Positions 30,152 to 42,672 of a stretch of 64,000 nucleotides of DNA are shown here, piece after piece. The position numbers and the translations under genes are program-made. The notes beneath the pieces were generated by a model. It was not told the DNA's origin. It worked only from the letters and a program-made list of their open reading frames with translations, and searched no databases. How positions within the stretch are numbered: position 1 is the first letter of the stretch; every line of letters begins with the position of its first letter. Source of the DNA: Chondrilla cf. caribensis (lineage: Eukaryota > Porifera > Demospongiae > Chondrillida > Chondrillidae); assembly GCA_964020155.1 (NCBI GenBank), contig OZ026550.1, positions 2,168,852 through 2,232,851 on the forward strand, written 5' to 3'.

Positions 30152-30813
30152 AGCCCCTTTTACACTAGAGAAATCTTAAAGCGATTCCGTTAAATCGCTT
30201 CTGTAACTGGTTTAACTAAACCGGTTTGGTGCGTTTACACATATTACGAATAACCGGTTTAGAAAGCGATTTGCGCTTCGAGGAATGTAAACGCTGGAGC
30301 GATTTAAATCGGTTTCCGCGAAGTTTCTGCTAAATACTGGAGTTTCAGATTTGAAATAACCGATAATACCCACATTTTGTCTTTTTCTTTTTAACGTCAC
30401 CAGTTATTCTCCGTAAATGAAGGGTTAGCAAACAACCGAATACATATTATGTTGATATTTTACGGCGGGAAGCGACTACATCTATTTCAAGCTTCAAAAA
30501 GTTCATTTTCGCTGTCATGCGTATGGATACAACTTTTAATGAGCCTAACATGACGGATAGAAGATTATAAAGCGCAATAAGATACCAAAATACTCCGATT
30601 ATCTTCTTTTAAAGCGAGATAACCTACGAAAATCGTTTACACTCGAAGCGCTTCATTTTAAACCAACTTCGAACCGACTTCAAACCACCTCCGTAGGTGG
30701 TTTACTTAAATCGCTTTCGTAATCGCTTTAACGCGTTTACACACTCGCGAGTTAAAGCGATTTAGTTTAAAGCGCTTCACGAACCGCTTTAAAGCTCTAG
30801 TGTAAAAGGGGCT
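30152..30813. mobile_element. 662-bp non-autonomous TIR element
   Basis: The 19-base ends are perfect inverted repeats: AGCCCCTTTTACACTAGAG at the left and CTCTAGTGTAAAAGGGGCT at the right. It is flanked by AAT on both sides; copy B has the same site with a single AAT (GACAATGAG at 42922-42930), supporting a 3-bp target duplication. Subterminal regions are full of AAAGCGATTTA-type motifs in both orientations. CpG-rich, no transposase. Confidence 0.9.
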
Positions 30814-31890
30814 AATGAGACAGGCTGCAAGGTTGGAATTTATCCCAATGTAAAGTCACCATTCGGTATATGGGTTGCATTATAATACATAACTATTAAG
30901 TGTGTAGTGTCAGTACGACATTCTCTTAATTAGATGGATACTCTTAAGAGGCATTTCATTGAGTCAGACAGTTTATAGAATACATGATATACCTATCAGT
31001 GCCACTGTGAAATGCCTTCATAACTATTATATTTGTCTAGAGTATGCTTAAAGTTATGTTTGACTCCATCATATATGGTTAACTGACATCACGAGTGGTT
31101 GTGTGTACTTTAATACATTTATGACCTTTGCTTGGAAGCTCTATATACATGGGTGTTAATTGCATTAATTTTAGTATGTTAACTGTGGCAATTATAATTG
31201 AATTACTTTGTTATGGAAGCACCTATACTACTTCCTTCCCATGGACACCTCAACTGCATCAACAACATAAGAAGGCTTTCATTCAGCTGTACTGCTGACA
31301 ACAAATCCCATTAAGTCAAGGCTGCTATTTTCAGCATTGTTATTTTTAAATTAGCAATCTTCACAGCAATGATGATGCCGATTGGTATCAGTAGCTCCAC
31401 AAATATGTAGCATTCAGCTAAGTGTGCAATGTGAGCATAAGCATAAAGCTGGAAAGGAACACACACGATAGTATTTGGAACTTTATTGTCTGTATATCCC
31501 ACATTTGGGATGGGAACGTTTCAGGAAAATCAAGCCACTATTTGCATTAGTCCCTGTACTGCCTTGCTGTAACAGTCAGCATTAGGATGAGGGTCAAATC
31601 ACCTCACATTAGAGACTACTTTAACGCGTCCCATTTATATAATAATAATTATAGATGGTCTCAATTGTGTGATTCCACTCTCTATACTAAGGAATTCAAC
31701 ATTTGTTAAAATTTTTAATCAAAATGTACATTTCATTATCTAACAAATCAATTACTTTAGATAAACATGTATTTTCCATAATTTTGATCCTGTGTAGAAT
31801 GATACACTGTATCTGTGCATGTTCATAATATTTCCAATGCCACCTGTACACATGTGGTGCAACATTAATATGACTTCAGGTGGGGCAATT
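30814..31890. other. 5' flank of copy A secreted gene, no other gene seen
   Basis: Collinear with 42930-44259 of copy B, with small indels. Copy B has an extra local duplication near 43320-43430. Confidence 0.7.
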
Positions 31891-31963
31891 GACCTGTTTA
31901 CTCTATGGCATGACCTCACTAATGAGATGACTTCCATGGTTTCAGTAAGGTACAAATGACCAC
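31891..31963 (+). promoter_or_regulatory. conserved promoter-proximal region, gene A
   Basis: GACCTGTTTACTCTAT at 31891-31906 and TTCAGTAAGGTACAAA at 31941-31956 are shared with the other two family members (44260-44330 and 61226-61287), although the third gene is otherwise strongly diverged. The A-rich stretch after TTCAGTAAGG is in the place of a TATA element: CATAAAAG in the third gene. Confidence 0.6.
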
Positions 31964-32008
31964 AGAGCACACAGTAGGTTCATAGCATCAACATCTCTGG
32001 TTGTGAAG

Positions 32009-32820
32009 ATGAACGTTTTTCTTCTGGTGGTTATCCTGTTGGTGGCCACTGCCACTGCTTTTGAAAATGATCAAAGGGAAGAATCAAATGTAGTAATCCA
32101 TGAATTCAAGCACTTAGGCCTCTTGAAGGCAGTCGCTGAAGAATTCGGACCCTTGGATTTGGTCAGAAAACGTAGAGGTATTGGGGTCAGCCCTGAGTGT
32201 ATAAATGCCGGCTTCCAAATTGCCAGGAATTGTCCTTTTGAATTATCTGATATTGCCCAACTCTCCCCGGGTGGTGTGAATGATCCAAGAATTATCAAAA
32301 AGCTGTATGACGCTCTCTGCACCAACGATGCCTGCTACGATGGCATCATAGCCTCATTAAACTTCTGTGGAGGTTTTCAGGTAAAGTATAAATACCTTCA
32401 TCCCCACAGGTCACAGTTCAGTGTAACATGGGCTGCACACCTTGCACAGAACTGTGAACATCTTCATTAGTGTACATTTCAAATTATATCACTATAATCC
32501 CACGATTTAGAATTACAATGATAGCTACTCTATCTTTACCACAGGCCAAACTATGAGTCCTTTGATACGCTTACTTATTACTTACTTATTGTAGTCGATA
32601 CTTGCAATATTTGAAGAATCGATTGAGAACGGCTGTAGAGTTAGTGCTGAAGGCGCTTTTTGTTGGGAAGTATCTTTTGCCCTAGGCAATAATTCTGTAA
32701 GTTTTCATTCAAGTGTCATGGAAGTGTTATACCAGTCACATATGGTGTACAGAACATCATAATGTGTAACACGTATGAATACTTGCTTGTTCCATTACCC
32801 CTCCTTGCCCCGCACCGCAG

Positions 32821-32887
<67 letters not shown>

Positions 32888-35800
32888 AGATTAACCTGAG
32901 AGTACTGAAGCCATAGACAATACAACACAAAACTTCAAAGGGTTCCAGTCTAGAACCTTCAACTATCAATTTCAACCATAGACAGTGTGGTGGTGATAAG
33001 ACAGATGTTAACATGTGCCGTAAACAAAATGGCCACCGCAAAAATAGCCTTAATATTTCTGCCTTTTTCTTCCTCCAAGATCGTTTCAATGCACGAACGA
33101 ATGGTTTAAACACTTCTGCTACATTATGACTATATTTCAATGTCTTTGAAATTTTTTAACTTTTGCATTTGATGGAAATATTCCGCATGCCGTTGTGAGT
33201 ATGAAAAAGGCTTTTAAAAAAGGCAGAATACTTAACGGAAGGCTAGAGTTTAACTTTCTAGCTCAAATCATTCCCAACTATGATACCTAACTTTTCACCG
33301 CATCGCTTGTTGATTCCTTCTCCCATTCCTGAGTATGGCATTTTTTGTCGGTTTGTGGCAAGAGGTGAAAAACATATTCCGCCACATGTTGACAATGGGA
33401 GCGAATATCAAAAAGCGACACGGTGAAAAGTTAGTTTCACTCTTCTTGTACACAATATCAACACATACGTAACTCTGTTCTGTAGTTAAGCAGTCCGCCT
33501 TTTTGCGAGAATTTCAGCTATGACTCCACATTAGAGAGATTGTTCTGGGCCTTTTCCAATTACATACATTAATTTATAAGACTATGTAGCTCTGCTATAT
33601 ATTGTCTGTTGTAACGTGTTTTATTGCTAACTGTAAGTGAAGTAAGAGTGAGCTAGCAGTGGAAACGTTTTTATTCTAACTGTATTATTATTATTTTAAA
33701 AGTGTCTAGCGGATGTTTCAAGTTGTGCCTCTGATCCCGTCTGTAAAGAGGTATGTGCATGAAACTCACTGACTGTGAGTAAGTGAATTATTGTCTTTAA
33801 ATTTGCTGTTACATGAATCTTGTCAAAGGGTTGGAATATTATAGCAACTGTGTATGTCAATGCCTTTGCAACTGTAATTCATCTGGTTGTGATGTTGTTT
33901 TTCTAATGATACTCTATACATACATTACTCCGTTAAGTGGGTAGGGTAGTGCACACTAATCCAAAATTAATGAGCTTTAAAGTAATACTACAATAATTAT
34001 ATAACATTCTGTTATTAAATGATATTAAAGCATGCCGGCTTAATCATGCTACTGAGCATGCATGGGACAACATTAATAATGTTTACTTCTTTTGTGAAAA
34101 TACATTATAATAAGTGGTGGAATTATGTCCTAAATTGGAGTTGTTTTAGTTTACTGTCTACTGGGTGCCTATTATAGTAGCTACACAGCTGAAGACTTCC
34201 TTGTGAAATAAGATCCCGTAACCCAATAAGGTGTCAGATTGTATGTGTGTACACTCAGTCTGGGATTACTGCATACAAATATTGCACAGTGTTTAGAAGT
34301 TGTCACTGTTTCTTTAATTCTTTTCACACCAACAGTACTTCAGAAACCTAACTGAGGAATATGGATGCTGTTTCAGAGATCTAATTGACCGCACGTGAGT
34401 ATTGTATATACATAAGAACATTAATTAGCTTTTGCGGAAAAATGCCACAGTTCCATGTATTGACTGGAAATTATCAAGAGTAAATTATACCTTGTTTATT
34501 TAGACTTTTAGTTATACCTATACATTTGAGATATTTGAGTGCAAATGTAAAATTAATGTTTGTTATAAGCCTTGAGTTATCATACCATTGAGGAAAATAT
34601 TCTATACAGTACTATACAGTAGAACCTTTTTATAAAGGACACATTGGGACCAGCCAAATTGTCCCCTGTATGTATTAACACTAGAGTAATGTCTACTTAT
34701 TGTGCCGTGGAAAGTGTCCTCTTTAGGGAGGTTATTTCTATGGTGTCCTTTTTTGGAGTGTACATTGTTGGAGGTTCCACTGAGTATAAGCGTAATAATA
34801 ATTGAATTTGGTTTGAAAAAGTTATTTCAAAAAGAGTTTGTCGTAAGGAGGCTACTCGGTTACACTCAGTGTTTCAGCCAGTACTTGGTGTGCATGGTAC
34901 TGTATGGACCTAACTAGCAGTTACAGGAATATACCGTATAGCGGGAAAGTTTCACGGACTAAAAGTTTCGCGAATTTTGCGAAGAAACTGGCATTCGCGA
35001 AAGTTTTATTCGTGAACACTAAATGACGTAATCGTCTGACAATCAATTAACGCAATGGGCGTTAAAAACGCGAAACTTTTTTTCGCGAAATCTGCGAAAT
35101 TGAGCAATTCGTGAAAGTTTTGTCCTGCGAAACTTTCCCGCTATACGGTAGATTGTCTACATGTTCCTGGATTGGACATGAATATTAAGTGTGTACCTAG
35201 TTGCTATTTGTACATATATCCTGTGAGATCAATTGAAACACTGAATACTAGCTATAGTTATAAGTAGTCAAATAAAGTATATTTGCCATACTGAATGTTC
35301 TAAGGATAATAGTATATCAATGTTAAGTTGTTGCTAGCAAAGTACTATTGTACACTATATTACAATATTGCGTTTATTGCACTTTTGCAACTATCACACT
35401 AATTTATACATTGATATTTTACATTTTGCACATTTCTACCGTACAGTTCACGCGTTCGTCTGTTCAAATCTTGTGGGCTGCGTGATCCTGGCAATTGCGT
35501 AAGTTAGCCTAGTGGTTATAATAATAATATTATTATTATTTTATCTTCTTGTGTACCCATGTATCTGAAAATGCCGGAAATGTACTATGCACTGTCCCCA
35601 AAGTTTTGAATGCAGCATTGAATGAATGTGCAGCTTTATGCCTTAAGCTTGTTAAACACCTTAAAAATTAAACCCATCCTGACTGAATTTTCAATTAATA
35701 GTGGTGATTCGTCCTGATACAAAGTTTTCTAAAGTTTATTCTGATATCATAAGACAGTTACAGCATATGTTTACACAGAAATAATGATTTTGCTGCTCTT

Positions 35801-37810
35801 GCCTTAGGGTGCTACATGTGCTTCGTTTGTGGTCTGTGAAATATATTACTCCTGCATAAACATGATATATCTATATTTATATTATAGTTCCGTACAAGAC
35901 AAGCAAAATATGGTGTAATAGTGGAGCTTTCTGTTGTTACAACCTGGTGTGTACCAATGATGATTAAATCACTTTTGCACAATGCTTCGTGACATTGTTT
36001 TTATGCATTAATTTGATCTGAATAATAGACAGTTACATCAAATTCATTGGACCCTACATATTACCACCAGAGCAAGAAACCTGTGTATTAACAGCCTATT
36101 TCGTATTATACTGTAAATCCTCCATAATTATTTTTGTATTCCTAAATGAGTTATAGGGGAAGAATAGTATTAATTATGATTCACGTCCAATTACATGGTA
36201 ATTATGTACAAATCCTTAAATATTGTCTGGATACTGCTGGTATAATATTATTATAATTATTATTTACCTTTTGCAGCCACCAACAAATAGAGCAAAAGTG
36301 ACTCCGTCGGTTTCTGTGAGTTGCTGTGATTAATAAATAAGCATCATGTCAAAATACTGTAGTAGTGAAATTTTCCTGATATTCTCCCAGCAGATTCCAT
36401 CACCCGCCAGCACATCACGTATTGAAAGTCCAACTCCTGTAAGTTGATCAAACACTCAGCAACACTTAATTGTAACCACCAATTACAACAGTATGACAGT
36501 GTGATATATTCATGAGTTCGGTGGGTAGAAACATGCATGTGTCCATTATTCATTCTATAAACATGACTTCAGTTATCAAAACTTCTCACCTATCTAAACA
36601 CACCCAAATGTATGGTTCTCAAGGGTTTGGAGGATTGGGCTGGTGGCTGCACAGGTACTGTACGTTGTGCCACAAATTTGATATGACCTCACGTCATCAG
36701 CTGCCACAGTGCAGCAGTCAACCTGAGGTAGTGACTGTGTACTCCTTAACCTGACCTGATTCAACTCAAGTGAGGCATAATTGAGTCCAAAGCATGTAGT
36801 TGTTTGACATCACTGCCCTAACTAAGATATATTAGACTAAGTGAGACATTTGACCTTAAGGGTCATCTCAGTCACATGAGCAATATTTATGAATGATGAA
36901 GACCATCAAGGTCGATACCTCTCATTGTATATTTTCCTTTGCTGTGTGAATGCTCAATGAATTACCCGATAGTTCAATCCCATGGTACGAGCCTCTACCA
37001 CATTATTGAAGTACGTATGTATACCATATCACACTTGTATGTTATTGATCCACTATAAACTTGATTTCCATGGCCTATTATATGATGTTGTTTTGCAAAT
37101 GCCTAACGGAGACATTTTGGAGAGATTGGAGAGGATTATAGGCAGGAATTTGAATAATGTGCATTCTCAGCTTTGATAAATTAAATTTCTCCTTTCATTG
37201 AATTTGGAAGAAGTACTGATCATGGCATGTACGTACGTAAATATCACCACCCTCAAACTATGATCTATGATAGTCACAACATCACATACAAAACGTTACA
37301 TTCTAGTAAGTTGTTTGAACAGGAGATATTTATTATATATGGTGCCTATAGTCAGCATGTTTGTCCAATACATCAAAGCCTATTTTCCCTATTCAGTAGA
37401 CTTGAAGTGACAGTGTATTCAATTTAATATATGGAGAAAAGGTGACATGTTGATATTTTTTGCTTCAGACTCCTCCTCCTCCGACTCCACCAACTGATTC
37501 ACCTATTCCTTCTCCGTTACTTCCTACTCCCCCCATACCTGTGCTTCCACAATGCAATCTTAAAGCTGAAGAATTTATCAAAATGCGGGAGTGCAGTGCT
37601 GGAATTGACATACGAAATGCACTCATTTTTGCTCGACCACTCTCATACTGTGAGTACCAGTTATTTAATTCAAGGTTTTGCCAGCTTCAAAAATGCATGG
37701 ACAATTTTGTGGACACGTTACAAGTATGCCTGAATGAACAAGGCTTGGACGAAGGAAACACCTCTGCAGTAATGAATTATGTGTTTTATGAAATTGTGCT
37801 TGCAGTGTTT

Positions 37811-37842
<32 letters not shown>

Positions 37843-37992
37843 TTGTGTGTGTTAGTGTGTTTGTATTTGTGTGTGTGTTTGTGCGTGTGTGTATGTGTGT
37901 GTTGCGTGTGTGCATGTGTGTGTGTTTGTGTGTGCGTGTGTGTTAGTGTGTGTGTGTTTGTCTGTTTGTGTTTGTGTTTGTGTGTGTGTGTT

Positions 37993-38064
<72 letters not shown>

Positions 38065-39853
38065 GCGTGTGTGCATGTGTGTGTTTGTCTGTGCACGTGC
38101 GCAATGTGCATTATAATAATAATCATGGGAAACAATCAGTTGTTTAAATGCTAATGTGAATGTATTTGAGGGTTAACAATTTACAACACGTGCATGGTAA
38201 AGAAATGCACTTCAGTATGGCATATTGGCAGGCAAAAATGAACGTACTTCTAGTACCACCATATACAGTACTACAGCCCCACAGATATTTATCCACTCAC
38301 ACATTTCATTACCCACACTTCATACATTTCAAGTGTAGCTCTGTAATTGCTTGTAATTTAACACTTATTCATTCTAAACTTCAGACACTAGATATCGTGG
38401 TTCAATTACAATCGAAGCTCATATGCGCTAAGGATCCCCAACGTAAGGACTTCTGTGCAGTTATGTTCCCTGAAATCACTTCCTTCGTATATGGATCAGT
38501 AAGTCACGTTTAATGTAATGTAGGCAATCTGACAATTTGATCAAGGTGTTCACTGTACATATGTTTCATCAAGGTGATTTTGGTTATGTGTTTTAAACAA
38601 TAATCAACAATAATTGGCAGTGTTCATTACTGAATTTTTTTTAATTACTGATTGAATGGAATGTTTTCACCCTTCAGGTCAAATATAACCTCACCTGTGC
38701 TCTGAGTGGAAATAAGTGCTCTTCTGAATGTAGTGAGGTACCTACGTACAAGTTTAATTTTGGACAATTTGTAGTGTGTACCTGTTCTGTATGAAAGTAC
38801 CACTGTGACAATAAAACAACAAAAAGTACAAACCCCCGTAACTATACAGACCTGTTAAGGACAGACAGACATATTACACACACTAAGGCACATGAATGCC
38901 AATGAACACAAGCTTAGATTCACACTATTTGAACATAAGTAAATTTTTATATTAGTGTAACTGGTGCATCATATCTACTTTATACTATGATGGTACCTTT
39001 TAAATAACTTCCACATAGGAAGTGGAAAGGGCCATTGATCACTATGGATGCTGTTTGTCTAGATTTCTGAAGATGAGACTGAGGTTAGTGATTAAGAATA
39101 TCAGCCTATTATCCAAATTCTTTTAAATTGGCAATGTTACCAAAATGCGATTAAATACATGGACATCACATAATTATAGCAATTAATCAAATTTATTCAT
39201 TTTTAAATTTGCATGTGACCTCATTTGTAATTTATGGCAAGTTATGACATTGTGGCCCATGTTGTGACAATGATACATAAATGATTATAAAAAATTAATG
39301 AAGTTATATATGCACGATACATGTGTGCATACTTCATTATATAATATGGGATGGATAGAATCCTTAGAAATACACAACATTTTATATAGTGCAGACCTCA
39401 TCACCTCTCTTATAGCTAAACCTATCTCATGCAACATGTATTTACAGCCTTTCGCATAATATACATTTGTCAAGAGAACTTACCATACATTAGTTGGTTC
39501 CACATGTACACATTGTCCGCTGAACGAGTTTGAACAGACCCATGTCTTGTTATTGGAAGATATTGTCTGTAGTACAATGGATTATAGTATTTTATTATAA
39601 CAATATTTCTGTGGTTGCGCAGAAGGACTGCTAAGCTATACTAACATGTTTATAATTGCACTCTCTTGTATTTATCCACAGCGTGAATGCGAGCAAGGTT
39701 TACAAAAGATGTAACGTTACTCCACCTAAACCATGCCGATCCAAGCTCAAGGATGTATGTTGCTCATTAATCCACATTAATTAATCGTCTATCTCCCCAT
39801 ACAACTATCATCATGTCCCACTTTTTCTCAAATTGTAGCCAAGAGCAAAATGA
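32009..39853 (+). CDS. secreted cysteine-rich two-module protein, copy A
   Basis: Thirteen exons: 32009-32380, 32595-32696, 33703-33750, 34336-34394, 35447-35498, 36277-36315, 36394-36438, 37469-37768, 38385-38498, 38678-38737, 39019-39083, 39682-39754, 39839-39853; 447 residues. The start is the ATG before MNVFLLVVILLVATATAF, a signal peptide; an upstream GTG is not used. A propeptide (about 19-56) ends RKRR|G, a furin-type site. Module 1 (exons 1-5) has CTNDACYDG, C-x8-C, CLADVSSC, EYGCCF and C-x7-C. Exons 6-8 give a Pro/Thr/Ser linker (PPPPTPPTDSP). Module 2 (exons 8-12) repeats the pattern: CQLQKCMDN, C-x9-C, HYGCCL, C-x7-C. Intron phases in both modules are 0,0,0,2,0. I recognise no named family; the protein is probably secreted and disulphide-rich, function unknown. 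All exons are preserved in copy B. Confidence 0.85.
32822..32886. repeat. (AC)n microsatellite in gene A intron 2
   Basis: Pure AC, absent from copy B at the matching place (about 45190). Confidence 0.95.
32887..33525. other. segment present only in copy A, with inverted repeat
   Basis: Copy B joins directly from about 45190 to the sequence equivalent to 33526. Inside, CTAACTTTTCACCGCATCGC (33287-33306) pairs with GCGACACGGTGAAAAGTTAG (33415-33434), suggesting a small transposon remnant. Confidence 0.6.
34617..34782. mobile_element. pogo/Tigger-like MITE, intron 4 of gene A
   Basis: Left end CAGTAGAACCTTTTTATAAA and right end GGAGGTTCCACTG; the inner AGGACACATTGGGACCAGCC matches the family copy at 60894-61090 in inverted form. 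Also present at 46317-46482, so it inserted before the duplication. Confidence 0.7.
34934..35148. mobile_element. 215-bp MITE with CCGTATAGCGGG ends
   Basis: Perfect terminal inverted repeats CCGTATAGCGGGAAAGTTTC and GAAACTTTCCCGCTATACGG, flanked by TA on both sides. Copy B has the empty site (ATAGATCGTC near 46631) with a single TA. The TA target suggests a Tc1/mariner-type origin. Interior motifs TTCGCGAAA are themselves palindromic. Confidence 0.92.
37803..38090. repeat. long (GT)n in intron 8 of gene A
   Basis: About 290 bases of GT with TT, GC and AT interruptions starting 35 bases after the exon 8 donor. The same place in copy B has about 63 bases (49286-49348). Confidence 0.95.
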
Positions 39854-40494
39854 GAAGAATGTCTCAAAGTCAAGTACCCTAAGTTGATCAAATAGTAATC
39901 ATGCAGTAACTACTTATTTCGAGTGAAACAATGCTACTTAAGCTACGCACACACACACACCATATTATGTATAACTCATCAAGTGGAACCATAGGACTTG
40001 CTATGACATTAGTACATCAGTACACTCTGTTGAAATCATCATTGAATCAGCCGTGAATCGAAATTTATTAATATATCATACATATAAAATTATATTGAAT
40101 GGAGTTGTGATACAAGAAAATGAAAGTTAATCATCACTATGACAAATGGTGCATGATTACATGTTGTAAAGTATAGAGGCAATCCCCCTATTATGCAGTT
40201 TACCCATGCAGCTGTGAGTGTGATCTCATGTTGTACCTAGTTGTACCACATGTGTATCTTCCTGGCTAATGGTGTCCTCCACATGATGACCTGTACATGT
40301 GGAACTGTACCTTGCAGTTTGTAGTTGGCTTCTGAGATCAGTGTTACATGGAATGTTGCAATACAGTGTCAGGTTACTGGATGGCTCTGAAAGAGGTTGT
40401 GACAATGTAAGTATGATGTCATATCATTGTGGTTAGCATTAATAAGGGTACATACCAATCATATGGTTGCATTCATAAACTTTAAACCCTAATC
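39854..40494. other. 3' flank of gene A, related to the downstream array
   Basis: No gene. Bases about 40200-40440 contain CCACATGTGTATCTTCCTGG and CTCCACATGATGACCTGTAC, which recur in copy B (50.96 kb) and in each unit of the 52-59 kb array. Confidence 0.7.
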
Positions 40495-41670
40495 CAATTG
40501 CACTTGTATGGCTTCCGGTGATCGGCGATTTTTGGGTAATTTCTTTGACTTATATTTCATCTCATTAACGTTCAAGAGGAAATCTAAAGTTCTTGAAATA
40601 TTTTTAGATATGTCTTTAGTAAGATGACGTTTATTTCGAAAGATTTGGTGATGTACTTTTCGATATATTGAAACGTTTAGAAGACGCACCAAAATACGGA
40701 AAAACGTCGCCCGCCATTTTTAAAAAAGCCTCCGAGACCATCTAAGAGCATTTTCTAGTAGCTAGTAAGATTTGTCAACGATTGTATGTGGGGGAATTTG
40801 ATATCTCAAACCGTTTTGGAGAATTACTCAAAAAACTAATTTAGAATAGAAAATGTCGACTATTTATTGGCATAACTTCATTTCAGATCATTGGATCAAT
40901 TTCCCCCACATGGAAAAGTTGGAGAATCATTTAAACTTACTTTTAAACGATAGATGATCCTTTTGGAGGCTTTCCTGAAATGGCGGGCGAACATGGCAAA
41001 TATCATACAGAAGATCTAGAGCGAGAGCTGTAAGTCACATGAATGTCATGTGACAATTTGGTTACGTCATTATCTCGCCGATATCAAGTGTTATTGTGTA
41101 AGATTATCTTCGATCGTTTTGATACTTCTTCAGCCCAATCGGATGTTTCTTTTGAGCGCCTAATATCTATTCTAAAAATGGCTTTGATAAGAAGTTTTGA
41201 TCGTTCTGAGAACATAAGCGGGAGCCAAAACAAAGCACCGAAGACAATCGAGGTACGGACCGATATATGTCAGAATTATCGTATTATATCTTCATTTTAT
41301 CACTAATGCGAACTTTTGATGAATAAAGTAACCAAAAATGCTCAGTTTCTAATCGTAAATTCATTTCGATAGCTGCACTCCATCCCCTAAAACTTTTCGA
41401 ATCGAAATACGCAATCATGTATAATTTCAATATTTTGATTTAAACCTTTAGAAACGGATTTGCATCAAAGTAGGTAAGGATTAAAGTGCTAGGAATGCCG
41501 AACGTATCTTATTCTTGTTACGTACTTTCGATCCGTTAGATTGGGTGCGATCGATTTTCTTACGTAATCATTCGATCAAATCACGAGAACGTCATGTGAC
41601 AGAAGATCTCGAGCTGCACTAAGGCGTTAATAGAATCCTATTAACAGTTAGTGAGCCAAATGGACATGTC
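40495..41670. mobile_element. 1.2-kb insertion present only in copy A
   Basis: Copy B continues uninterrupted (51195-51215) where copy A has this CpG-containing block. Internal inverted repeat: CGCCCGCCATTTTTAAAAAA with GCCTCC (about 40706-40733) against GGAGGCTTTCCTGAAATGGC with GGGCG (about 40965-40989). ACAGAAGATCT and GTCATGTGAC occur as direct repeats near 41008-41055 and 41590-41612. Clear terminal repeats and target duplication were not found, so the class is unknown. An 87-codon frame at 41043-41306 resembles nothing I know. Confidence 0.6.
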
Positions 41671-42413
41671 CCACATGCGCATACATTATGTATAATTCTG
41701 TATACACTGTACACTATACTGTATATCATAATATTATTATTATGCATACACACCAGTATTGGGAAATAGATACTGTGGTACTCCCTTATTAATATGCCTA
41801 TTTTAATATTGTGCTGATGAAGTCATATGTACATATACAATGTCATATAAATGTGCTCACATAATATGCATAATATTGGTGTTCCCTACTACAATGGTAA
41901 GTGTACACAAGCTAGTGCTCATAATAAGGATCGAGGAGTGATGTCGTATATAATAGAAATTGGACTAGGAAGTTTGGATCCCAATACACAGTTTAGCCTC
42001 CACGCAGAGGGTGGTGATTGAGGAACTGCAGCATACATGAATGCACTCTACTACATGGTGAGGTCTGTGGCATGCCAAAATACAAGGTAACCGATGTGAG
42101 GGCTCAACATATACGTATATTGTAGACATAATATGTACTTGTGTGCGCTAATACTTGTCATTCTCTAGTACAGTATTTATGCCAAGCAAATATTAATGCC
42201 CTTATTATTAACTTTCATGGCAGCTGTAACAGTTACAACCACCATATTATGTACCACTCTACCTGTTTGAACTCCAATTTGCTTGTTCATGCTTCCGTGC
42301 ATTAACACACATAAACACAATATAAATCTACAATTTTCTAATAATTATTGAAGGATAATGTGGTAAATTACTTTGCCTAATTTGTATTTGATGGAAGCTT
42401 GCCCATGATCATG

Positions 42414-42672
42414 CCACACCTAATACTGAAGGTTTATCTGATACAACTGCCACACCTAATACTGAAGGTTTATCTGATTAAACTGCCACACCTAATACTG
42501 AGGGTTTATCTGATTAAACTGCCACACCTAATACTGAAGGTTTTATCTGATGCAACTGCCACACCTAATACTGAAGGTTTATCTGATTAAACTGCCACAC
42601 CTAATACTGAAGGTTTATCTGATTAAACTGCCACACCTAATACTGAAGGTTTATCTGATACAACTGCCACAC
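42414..42672. repeat. 36-bp minisatellite, about seven units
   Basis: Units GCCACACCTAATACTGAAGG plus TTTATCTGAT and ACAACT or TAAACT, one with an extra T. In the frame ATPNTEGLSD the TAAACT units carry stops, so it is not a coding mucin-like repeat here. Confidence 0.9.

Larger units (their letters stand above)
24549..42413. repeat. segmental duplication, copy A
   Basis: Collinear with copy B (42414-51966) from the 36-bp minisatellite through the secreted-protein gene to the shared end GCTTGCCCATGATCATG at 42397-42413. It is 17.9 kb against 9.6 kb because of later insertions: 24887-30144, 30152-30813, 34934-35148 and about 40495-41670, plus a longer stretch at 32820-33525. Confidence 0.9.
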
